Origin: Clostridiales bacterium
Lineage (GTDB): Bacteria; Bacillota; Clostridia; Lachnospirales; Lachnospiraceae
Assembly: GCA_019423835.1 (NCBI GenBank)
Contig: JAHZAR010000008.1
Location: forward strand, 1-13,861
Reading direction: 5' to 3'
DNA: 13,861 nt
A model generated the notes under the pieces. The model saw nothing but the letters and a program-made list of their open reading frames with translations. It was not told the origin of the DNA and made no database searches. Positions 8,101-13,127 of the stretch are shown here, piece after piece; position 1 is the stretch's first letter; each line of letters begins with the position of its first letter. The position numbers were made by a program, and so were the translations under genes.

Positions 8101-9226
8101 TGTCTGTTTCACCGCCTGCATTAGCCAGGTAGGAGGAGGCAGAAATGCTCCTTAAAGGCATGGCGTTAGAGCTGCTGGCTTTCTGCTGCTCATCTTCACC
8201 GGGTTCCTCCTTCTCTCTCTTTTCCTTCAGAGGAATCAGAGTGTCATCCACCTCTTCCACTGTGCCGTCTTCCCGCTCATAGAGTCCGGAATACCCGCCG
8301 ATCACAGTGGTATACTCTCCGTCCCCGGTGCGGTAGGTACGGACGGAGCCGTCAAAGCGCACTAATTCTCCGTCTGGCTCGTCAGCCTCAGGCTCCTCGT
8401 AAAAATCCTCGGGAGCGCGAAGCTCCTCTTCTTCCAGAAGCTGCTCTTCTTCTGGAAGCGTTTCCTCAGGAGGAAGCTCTTCCAGGGGGGTCTCCTCCTG
8501 CTGCTCCTCTGAGGACGGTTCTTTCTTTGGAGGCTGTTTCTCTTCCTCTGTCGGATCATCTATAGTGCCGGAGTCCTTTAAACTGTCAGGCTTTTGAGCG
8601 CTGCCTAAGTCAGAACCGTCCCCGGGTTCCCCGTCTGCTCCGCTATCATCTGTCCCAGAATCAGCCTGAGAGCTGTCTTCCTCTTCACTTCCGCTCCCTC
8701 CATTTTCGCCGGTTCCACTTTCACTTTCTCCATTTTCGCCGGTTCCGCTCCCGTCTGTTTTATCTTCTCCTTTCTCAGAGCCGGAACCGCTTCCCTCACT
8801 TTCAGAACTGCCTTCTTCTGAGCCTGTCTCACTCCCCTCAGAGCCGGAACTTCCGCTCTCTTCCTCTTTTTTGGAGCTGCTGCTTCCAGTTTCGCTGTCT
8901 TCTGTGCGTTTTCCATCTGAGCCGCTCTCCTCCTGACTGCTGTTCTTTGGCTGGCTGCCTTCTGTCCCGCTGCCCTTGGGCTGGTCTTTGTCGTCTCCCT
9001 GAGCGGCGCTGTTTCTTCCTGAGCTGTTTCCTCCCACTGGTCCGGAAAGTTCCAGCTCATTCAGCGTCAGGGCTGAAGGGCGCGAAAAGTCCACATAGCG
9101 GGGCATGTTTTTCACCTGCTCTGCCGCTTCGGCTGCCAGAGCCGCCGTGTTCGGCAGCACCATGGATGCCGTCAGAACCCAGCTTATAATCTGCCTGCCA
9201 ATCTGCCGTCTTCGTTTCTTTTTCAT
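5126..9226 (-). CDS. Rhs/YD-repeat protein, N-terminal segment: signal peptide, acidic stalk, DNRLRE-like region, LysM-like segment, DUF6531, first YD repeats
   Basis: The segment has 1,366 residues before TAG. ATG at 9226 is chosen because AGGAGG (9238-9233) lies 6 nt upstream and the protein then begins with a classic signal peptide: MKKKRRRQIGR, a hydrophobic core, and a likely cut after ALA near residue 31. An in-frame TTG at 9262 would add 12 residues but has no comparable ribosome site. Residues about 67-288 are a Ser/Glu/Gly/Asp-rich, acidic, low-complexity stalk. About 540-722 looks like the DNRLRE region found in bacterial YD-repeat proteins (NELIMCTVSEGHPSSHYDWG onward). About 865-912 resembles LysM (YEVQQHDLVNRIARHYGVNP), suggesting peptidoglycan binding. 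About 945-1025 matches the DUF6531 start of Rhs proteins (PVNLNTGNFYMTQEDFGIPE). A charged linker fills about 1045-1134, then YD repeats begin near 1156. As it stands, the product would be secreted but lack most of the shell. Confidence 0.85.
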   Translation of the reverse strand: MKKKRRRQIGRQIISWVLTASMVLPNTAALAAEAAEQVKNMPRYVDFSRPSALTLNELELSGPVGGNSSGRNSAAQGDDKDQPKGSGTEGSQPKNSSQEESGSDGKRTEDSETGSSSSKKEEESGSSGSEGSETGSEEGSSESEGSGSGSEKGEDKTDGSGTGENGESESGTGENGGSGSEEEDSSQADSGTDDSGADGEPGDGSDLGSAQKPDSLKDSGTIDDPTEEEKQPPKKEPSSEEQQEETPLEELPPEETLPEEEQLLEEEELRAPEDFYEEPEADEPDGELVRFDGSVRTYRTGDGEYTTVIGGYSGLYEREDGTVEEVDDTLIPLKEKREKEEPGEDEQQKASSSNAMPLRSISASSYLANAGGETDIQIPERITSARGIRIESGEDSMELIPSGGSFKRSLCEGNAIRFTDVYENIDYQYTVVGNTVKEDIILLEPSEKYEFTYQLKIPGLQAAKEDGRIVIYRDRKEEPVFLLDAPLMIDDGGETSSDLTMKLSGKKDRVTVTVKADEDWLEDEDRAYPVRIDPSPLVPSNELIMCTVSEGHPSSHYDWGSPSYVGYVDDSMKNCRVYIAVNMFDDANMQDILNSATNCLQATLEIHQQTDNSKGTSVFELGFPVVGWDANRVTWNSMPAVNPAPDRHIFAGSAGENQTLSFDFTEVMNAWIAKTEPQGGFMLKAQVEAGETTDPAYRMAAETFANTYNSAQGPKITVVWEGNLEEEAMDLEKTTIDVTPSIVSTEIGGYSVSGVLTNGKTQEGAKISWQLMEEASEEEKDSGETEGAEEFICPDFQEAGLESDYDASLVSNWQAESGWTLDDLETDTIYYVSGTAEGYPLNEDGTADTEGEKITFTPEDSDTFLLYEVQQHDLVNRIARHYGVNPNTIARDNHLYKNQLAEADTILFIRGPKTAEPYSWQDNLTPLEEKLLENLLAGANINCELGLEPVNLNTGNFYMTQEDFGIPELNGSFGITRSYNSSLPDYHNEFGYGWSSGLGDHLSILPDGTILYKRSDGKGIPFTKNGDSYKAPEGYAQTLTPLDSIEIDTATASDAEERDRNESGEPGKDAKTDRPATETRVVTTEELLKEAEQRKLASGRSFAENLVTGLPRASSSDARKQSSEPDSEKEEKGSAIAPPACAGWKVTDTDGSAFVFDAQGFLQYHEDRQGRRTTFVYSDDYDLLQIKSPTGKILDITMDEKGRITEAGLPDGTQVSYEYDEDGNLVQYTNQAGDTRRYEYDDSHRMTAWYDENGTCVTANVYDGEGRVTKQTDGNGNTAVLTYADGCTTVTDNNGNITEYCYDSQYRTTRIVYPDGSELRYTYDENGYRSSETDELGNTTAYTYDRNGNLLTETRADGSRASFTYN
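8698..8746 (-). repeat. Direct 19-bp repeat at 30-bp spacing in the acidic stalk
   Basis: The same 19 bases occur at 8698-8716 and 8728-8746. They encode GTGENGE and GTGENGG in the stalk, in phase. This suggests the stalk grew by local duplication. Confidence 0.75.
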
Positions 9227-9232
9227 ACTACT

Positions 9233-9238
9233 CCTCCT
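9233..9238 (-). promoter_or_regulatory. Ribosome binding site of the Rhs gene
   Basis: AGGAGG stands 6 nt before the ATG at 9226. It decides for this start over the in-frame TTG at 9262, which would place the signal peptide's basic end 12 residues inside the protein. Confidence 0.85.
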
Positions 9239-9261
9239 TTGCTTGTTTTGATTTATCTTCA

Positions 9262-9284
9262 AAGCCTGTATCCGATACAGGCTT
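9262..9284 (-). promoter_or_regulatory. Hairpin in the Rhs gene leader
   Basis: AAGCCTGTA and TACAGGCTT form a perfect 9-bp stem around a 5-nt loop, and the dyad can be extended to 11 bp per arm around one base. It ends 23 nt before the ribosome site. No T-run follows on either strand, so it is not a simple terminator. It may be a protein-binding dyad or an mRNA stem; its role is not known. Confidence 0.5.
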
Positions 9285-9578
9285 CGTGATTTTCTGCTGC
9301 CGCATCAAATGGAGTATTTTCTGAAATCTGTGAGAAAGCTAAAACACTGATGGGAAAAGAGAGTGATGCCTTTAATTTGACTGTTCTATCGTTTTATTTT
9401 CTCTCTTTACTATTTACACGAATCTGCGAAGTTTGATATGACAATTTATCTGTTTCTATCTATTTTTTTTTATATTTTTTAACATTGGTTCAAAGTTTTT
9501 CATCAACTTCTGCCGCTACGCGGCTGTCTCATACATCCTTTTTCCTCTGCACGGCGTGTATATTCCGCCCGGCAGGGC

Positions 9579-9624
9579 TTTTTATATCATAGGAAATTCG
9601 ATGGCATTTCCTATGATATAAAAA
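9579..9624. repeat. Perfect 19-bp inverted repeat, AT-rich, 8-nt loop
   Basis: The left arm TTTTTATATCATAGGAAAT (9579-9597) is the exact reverse complement of 9606-9624, and the loop is TCGATGGC. The right arm overlaps the T-tract of the adjoining bioY terminator. It could be a second terminator-like stem, a protein-binding palindrome, or a small repeat scattered in the genome. Only the perfect pairing is certain. Confidence 0.8.
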
Positions 9625-9647
9625 AGGAGTCTGCCAAAGCAGACTCC
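9620..9647 (-). terminator. Rho-independent terminator of the ddl-murI-bioY unit
   Basis: On the minus strand GGAGTCTGC, loop TTTG and GCAGACTCC form a perfect 9-bp GC-rich stem, followed by six T (9625-9620). It begins about 18 nt past the bioY stop, and nothing on this strand follows until the Rhs gene. This makes the Rhs gene a separate transcript. Confidence 0.85.
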
Positions 9648-9665
9648 CAAAACCGGTAAGCTCTC

Positions 9666-10340
9666 TTACCTCAGAAATGCCATCATCGGCCTGAGCCTCC
9701 TGGCAGTGATACTGGCCAGAAAGCACAGAAGCAGATCTCCGCCGGCTGTCAGCAGGAAACAGTTCACAAAGACGACTCCGGCTGTTACAGGCATATGGAT
9801 CACGTAATTGCTCAGAAAATAGAAATAGAACATACCTGACAGGTACATGACAGTGAAACCGCAGAGGCAGGCTGCCATAAGTCCCTTCAGAGAAAAGCTC
9901 CGGGTTTTCGAGGAGACGGTTCCTGTCACCCATGCGGCGGCAGCGAAGCCGATCAGAAATCCGAAGGTAGGTCTGAGCAGATAGGCCGGCCCTCCCCCTG
10001 CTGCAAAAATAGGCACTCCTACCAGGCCGACGGCCAGGTAAGTCAGAACACAGAGAAATGCCTGCCTTGCCCCAAGGAGCAGCGCTGCCAGCAGGACAAA
10101 GAAAAACTGAAGAGTAAAATTCATTGGAAAAGGCTGTACTGGGATGCTGATTTTTATAAATGCCCCCACCGCAATCAGCGCGGTGAAAAAGCCGCCTGCT
10201 GCCAGCTCCTTCACCCCGGAGCCGGAGACGGACTGGGCAGCTTTCCCTGCATGGTTCCCGGTCTGGCAGCTTTCTGCAGGCTCTCTCTGATCTCTGAGCA
10301 GTTTTCCATTCTCCGCACTCTCTTTCTGATGCTTTATCAT
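9666..10340 (-). CDS. bioY: BioY, biotin-specific S component of an ECF transporter
   Basis: BioY is a membrane protein that binds biotin outside the cell and moves it in, alone or with the shared ECF energising module (EcfA, EcfA', EcfT), which is not in this window. The BioY family pattern is clear: VKELAAGGFFTALIAVGAFI (43-62), PFPMNFTLQFFFV (70-82), and the signature GGGPAYLLRPTFGFLIGF (115-132), with about six hydrophobic segments. At 224 residues it is some 40 longer than usual because of a polar N-terminal extension (1-42). ATG at 10340 is supported by AAGGCGG 8 nt upstream; GTG at residue 43 would give a normal-length protein but lacks a good ribosome site. It is the last gene before the terminator. 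No biotin-synthesis genes are seen, which fits a cell that takes up biotin. Confidence 0.9.
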   Translation of the reverse strand: MIKHQKESAENGKLLRDQREPAESCQTGNHAGKAAQSVSGSGVKELAAGGFFTALIAVGAFIKISIPVQPFPMNFTLQFFFVLLAALLLGARQAFLCVLTYLAVGLVGVPIFAAGGGPAYLLRPTFGFLIGFAAAAWVTGTVSSKTRSFSLKGLMAACLCGFTVMYLSGMFYFYFLSNYVIHMPVTAGVVFVNCFLLTAGGDLLLCFLASITARRLRPMMAFLR

Positions 10341-10445
10341 CTGTCTTTCCGCCTTTCTGTCTTGTGAGCGGAAGCCGCCCGTCAGAGCTCTCTTTCTCTC
10401 CTTCTTCCAATTCGTGTGCTTCCGACTGAGCGGTCACCCGCCTGG

Positions 10446-10892
10446 TTATGAGTTTAAATGAAAATCAGCCTTTTCTTTTGACTGAATGTCAATGGAAATC
10501 TTACAGTTTGACATTTTTTCAAAATTTACATCGAGGGTATAATCCACCTGAACGCTGATCCGGTCCTCCTGCTCGTCAATGTCTATCATGTTTGTGCTGA
10601 CACCCACCATCATCTGGCCGAAGGCGGTGGAGTAGCAGTTTACGTTTGTCTTGTTTTCCTCAAAAACCATATGGGAGCGGGCCGGTCCGCTCTTCATCAC
10701 ATCCACCGTATTCCGTCCGATCCGGATTGTATTTTTCACCGCCCTGTCAAAGCCCTCCACCAGCTCGTCATAGACGATGTAGTGCTTATTGTTCTTAAAA
10801 TAATAGCTTCCGGCCGTGATAACCTCCACATTGTCGGATTCCCCGTCCACCGTGTGGATTCCCCGGATACTCACAAGAACCTCTTTCGTCAT
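10446..10892 (-). CDS. DUF1934 (YwiB-like) protein
   Basis: This 148-residue protein resembles the DUF1934/YwiB family of small Firmicutes proteins with a calycin-like beta barrel; its biochemical role is not established. Visible features fit: it begins MTKEVLVSIRGIHTVDGESD, carries alternating beta-type segments (HYIVYDEL, RISVQVDYTLDVNF), and has no signal peptide or membrane segment, so it should be cytoplasmic. AAGGAG stands 9 nt before the ATG. The same ATG overlaps, as ATGA, the stop of a 15-codon ORF with a strong ribosome site, so its translation may be coupled. It lies 72 nt after murI and 105 nt before bioY in the same unit. Confidence 0.8.
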   Translation of the reverse strand: MTKEVLVSIRGIHTVDGESDNVEVITAGSYYFKNNKHYIVYDELVEGFDRAVKNTIRIGRNTVDVMKSGPARSHMVFEENKTNVNCYSTAFGQMMVGVSTNMIDIDEQEDRISVQVDYTLDVNFEKMSNCKISIDIQSKEKADFHLNS

Positions 10893-10936
10893 TCGTCATT
10901 CTCCTTCTGTATTGGAATACCGCAGTCCTCTTTCAC
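10889..10936 (-). CDS. Candidate 15-residue leader ORF coupled to the DUF1934 gene
   Basis: GTG at 10936 has AGGAGG 6 nt upstream (10948-10943), the best ribosome site in this stretch, and reads MKEDCGIPIQKENDE followed by TGA. That TGA overlaps the DUF1934 ATG as ATGA. This is the geometry of translational coupling. The peptide matches nothing I recognise, and a short ORF can arise by chance, so a leader that loads ribosomes for the next gene is inference. Confidence 0.4.
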   Translation of the reverse strand: MKEDCGIPIQKENDE

Positions 10937-10964
10937 TGTCTTCCTCCTGCCCTGTCTTGTATCT

Positions 10965-11780
10965 TCAGTATTCCTCAATATTAATCTTTCTCGTCTCCTT
11001 CACCTCTCCCGGAAGGATTGCCGTTGCAAAGCTCTTGAACCGCTCTGCCATGTCGCTGACAAAAAACTGGTATTTTTCTCCTCCGGCCTCTCCCGGGATG
11101 CAGGTAAGCTCCTTTTCCCCCAGAAGGTTCTTAAGCTCCCTGGCTGTCTCGTAGGCCGGATTGATAAGCGTCACCTCCTCGCCCATCAGCCTCGCCAGCG
11201 TGGAGCGCAGAAGAGGATAATGGGTGCAGCCCATAACGAGGGTATCGATATATTTTTCCTTGAGAGAAGCCAGATAGCGGGAGGCAATCTCATCGGTGAC
11301 AGAGTCGTGGAGCAGCCCCTCCTCCACCAGGGGCACAAAGAGGGGGCAGGGCTTTCCCGTTACCTCGATTGCCGGATTCATCTGCTTCATCAGCTCTGTG
11401 TAGACGCCGCTTCTGATGGTGGCCTCTGTGCCGATAATTCCTATCTTTCTGTTTTTCGTCGCTTCCACAGCAGCCCTGGCTCCGGCGTGGATCACACCGA
11501 TGATCGGTATGTCCAGATCCCTCTCCACGGTTTCCAGCGCGCAGGCGGTAGCCGTATTGCAGGCAATGACAATGGCCTTTACCTCCTTGGTCCGCAGGAA
11601 ACGGATGATCTGCCTGGAGTATCGGATTACGGTCTCCTGAGATTTCGTTCCATAGGGAACCCTGGCGGTATCTCCGAAATAGACAAGCCTTTCCTCCGGC
11701 ATCTGGCGCATAATCTCCCTGGCCACTGTCAGTCCCCCGACACCGGAATCAAATACCCCTATAGGTGCGTTTCTGTCCAT
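10965..11780 (-). CDS. murI: Glutamate racemase MurI
   Basis: MurI interconverts L- and D-glutamate without a cofactor in the cytoplasm, supplying the D-Glu of peptidoglycan stem peptides. At 271 residues it has the usual length. The family motifs are present: IGVFDSGVGGLTV (7-19, Asp11 and Ser12), VPYG (41-44), IACNTATA (72-79) with catalytic Cys74, and MGCTHYPLL (183-191) with catalytic Cys185 and His187. ATG at 11780 has AGGAGG 4 nt upstream. It begins 23 nt after ddl, in the same direction, so the two D-amino-acid steps of wall synthesis are made together. No truncation or missing catalytic residue is seen. Confidence 0.97.
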   Translation of the reverse strand: MDRNAPIGVFDSGVGGLTVAREIMRQMPEERLVYFGDTARVPYGTKSQETVIRYSRQIIRFLRTKEVKAIVIACNTATACALETVERDLDIPIIGVIHAGARAAVEATKNRKIGIIGTEATIRSGVYTELMKQMNPAIEVTGKPCPLFVPLVEEGLLHDSVTDEIASRYLASLKEKYIDTLVMGCTHYPLLRSTLARLMGEEVTLINPAYETARELKNLLGEKELTCIPGEAGGEKYQFFVSDMAERFKSFATAILPGEVKETRKINIEEY

Positions 11781-11803
11781 ATGCCCTCCTTTCCTGCCAG
11801 CGG

Positions 11804-12865
11804 TTATGAGTCGTACCTTACGCGTCCATTTTCGATCAGACGCGTTACAAGCTCCGTCTTATCCACTCCCTCAGCCTCAAAAAGCATCGGGTACATGCTG
11901 ATGGCAGTAAAGCCTGGGATAGTGTTGATCTCATTAAACACAACCTCTCCCTGCTCTGTCACAAAGAAGTCCACCCTTGCCATTCCGTAGCCGTCTACAG
12001 CGGTGAAGATCCTTCTGGCAGTCTCTCTCACCTTCCCGGCTGCGCCTCCTGGCAGCTCCGGATTGACCACTGTTCTGGATTCTTCATTGTAATACTTGGC
12101 ATCAAAGTCATAGAAGTCGGCGGCCGCCAGGATCTCCCCTACGCCGGAAGCGATGACCTCCCCGTTTCCTCCGCCGAATACGGCGCACTCCACCTCATGG
12201 CCCACGATCATTTCCTCTACCAGAATCTTTCTGTCATGCTTTGCCGCCTCTCTCAGACCTCTCTCAAGCTCACTGCGATCTGAGGCCTTGGAAACTCCCC
12301 TGGAGGAGCCTGCGTTGGACGGCTTGATAAAGACAGGATAGGGGAAATGCTTTTCCACCCGCTCTGTCACGGATTCCATATGGGAGAGTTCCCCTCTCAT
12401 AACCGGAACATAGGCTGCCTGGCGCACGCCCAGAGTGTCCGCCACAATCTTTGTATACAGTTTATCCATGGAAACAGCAGAGGCAAGGACTCCGCAGCCC
12501 ACGTAGGGCAGTCTGGCAAGCTCAAAAAGCCCCTGGATGGTTCCGTCCTCCCCGTAAAGCCCATGGAGAACCGGAAATGCCACATCCACCGGAATCTTCT
12601 CCACTCCGTCTTCCCTCACAATAAGTACACATTTCTCCGTGGCATCCGGAGAAAATACCGCCCGCACGGTTCCGTCTCTCCAGCTCTCATCCCGGATAGA
12701 CTCCACGCTGTCCACATAGAGCCATTTTCCCTCCTCCGTAATCCCCACAATTACCACATCGTATTTTTCTCTGTCTATATGGTTAATTACATTGACAGCG
12801 GACATGCACGATACAACATGCTCTGAGGACTGTCCGCCAAACACTACCAGCACCTTTGTTTTCAT
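11804..12865 (-). CDS. ddl: D-alanine--D-alanine ligase
   Basis: This cytoplasmic ATP-grasp enzyme joins two D-Ala for the end of the peptidoglycan precursor. At 353 residues it has normal length. Family motifs are GGQSSEH (10-16, Glu15 for substrate binding), HGLYGEDG (101-108), KPSNAGSSRGV (181-191), FYDFDAKY (251-258), RVDFF (297-301) and the metal-binding NEINTIPGFT (311-320). The omega-loop AKY with its Tyr is typical of D-Ala-D-Ala enzymes rather than VanA-type D-lactate ligases, so vancomycin resistance is not suggested. An AGAGG-type ribosome site precedes ATG 12865. It is the first gene of the unit, with a sigma-A-like promoter upstream, and is followed at 23 nt by murI. Confidence 0.96.
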   Translation of the reverse strand: MKTKVLVVFGGQSSEHVVSCMSAVNVINHIDREKYDVVIVGITEEGKWLYVDSVESIRDESWRDGTVRAVFSPDATEKCVLIVREDGVEKIPVDVAFPVLHGLYGEDGTIQGLFELARLPYVGCGVLASAVSMDKLYTKIVADTLGVRQAAYVPVMRGELSHMESVTERVEKHFPYPVFIKPSNAGSSRGVSKASDRSELERGLREAAKHDRKILVEEMIVGHEVECAVFGGGNGEVIASGVGEILAAADFYDFDAKYYNEESRTVVNPELPGGAAGKVRETARRIFTAVDGYGMARVDFFVTEQGEVVFNEINTIPGFTAISMYPMLFEAEGVDKTELVTRLIENGRVRYDS

Positions 12866-13019
12866 CTGTCTTTCCTCTCTTTCTCAGTTCTTCTCTATAT
12901 TCACTGCCGTTTTCCGCGCCAATGCCTGCAGTTTCTCCCACAGGCTCTGCTCTCCGCAGACTGCACTGTCTCTGACGCTCACAGGCGGCAGAGGAGAATG
13001 CCCGCTCAGGCTCTCATTC

Positions 13020-13048
13020 AGTTTATTCTCATACCTGCACGATTTCAA
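13020..13048 (-). promoter_or_regulatory. Candidate sigma-A promoter of the ddl unit
   Basis: TTGAAA (13048-13043), a 17-nt spacer and TAAACT (13025-13020) match the housekeeping consensus at 5 and 4 of 6 positions. Transcription would start near 13013 and leave a leader of about 150 nt before ddl. That leader has several G/C-rich potential stems but no riboswitch or T-box sequence I recognise. Confidence 0.5.
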
Positions 13049-13067
13049 CCTTTTTCTAATAAAAACT

Positions 13068-13097
13068 GTTTAAATTATATCATGCCTGTCAATACTC
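13068..13097 (+). promoter_or_regulatory. Candidate sigma-F (forespore) promoter of spoIIR
   Basis: GTTTA (13068-13072) fits the sigma-F -35 pattern GYWTA fully, and GTCAATACTC (13088-13097) fits five of seven defined positions of the -10 pattern GGNRANANTW. The spacer is 15 nt, against 16 in the Bacillus subtilis consensus. Transcription would start about 25 nt before the ATG. spoIIR is a known sigma-F target in B. subtilis, which raises the likelihood. Confidence 0.45.
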
Positions 13098-13127
13098 GGA
13101 GAAAACACAGCAGTAAAGGAGTTTGAC

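Larger units (their letters stand above)
1..9226 (-). pseudogene. Giant secreted Rhs/YD-repeat (WapA-like) protein gene, interrupted by two in-frame stops and cut at the left edge
   Basis: Read from the ATG at 9226, one minus-strand frame runs to base 1, giving 3,075 codons without any frameshift. Only codons 1367 (TAG) and 2373 (TAA) interrupt it. YD-repeat coding continues in phase on both sides of each stop, so the three pieces are one ancestral gene. Known relatives are secreted, cell-wall-linked proteins whose YD repeats form a shell around a variable C-terminal toxin used against neighbouring cells. The last visible residues (ERLTVERFTGWTGYYTYDPR) resemble the late Rhs core, so the core's end and any toxin are beyond the window. 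The two stops could be true inactivation, a recent mutation pair, or sequencing or assembly error; an annotation pipeline might instead list three separate genes. The three segments are described individually below. Confidence 0.8.
9227..9665. other. AT-rich intergenic region between bioY and the Rhs gene
   Basis: This gap of about 440 bp holds, from right to left, the bioY terminator, a perfect AT-rich inverted repeat, a small GCCGC/GCGGC stem (9512-9524), a T-rich run on the plus strand around 9460-9480, and the Rhs leader hairpin and ribosome site. I saw no convincing -35/-10 pair for the Rhs gene. A TTGTCA (minus strand, near 9445) lacks a good -10 at normal distance. Very short start-to-stop runs exist but carry no recognisable protein. 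Confidence 0.6.

Noticed and set aside
240..8750. CRISPR-like regular repetition
   Set aside because: The roughly 60-66 bp periodicity is coding YD repeats with degenerate DNA sequence, not identical repeats with unique spacers.
9262..9262. TTG at 9262 as start of the Rhs gene
   Set aside because: The ATG at 9226 has AGGAGG at ideal spacing and puts the signal peptide at the very N-terminus.
9529..10437. 302-residue minus-strand open frame overlapping bioY
   Set aside because: It is an out-of-frame reading of bioY and runs through the terminator and the palindrome. It has no recognisable domain.
10671..11990. 439-residue plus-strand open frame across murI and its neighbours
   Set aside because: It lies antisense to MurI, which has all its catalytic motifs, and also overlaps DUF1934 and ddl ends. 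No domain is recognisable and no good ribosome site precedes it.
11804..12865. Ddl as a Van-type D-Ala-D-Lac or D-Ser ligase
   Set aside because: The omega-loop carries the AKY Tyr motif typical of D-Ala-D-Ala ligases, and no vanH, vanX or vanT-like gene is adjacent.
12866..13012. T-box or riboswitch in the ddl leader
   Set aside because: No T-box sequence and no recognisable riboswitch core was seen; the G/C-rich stems are not specific.
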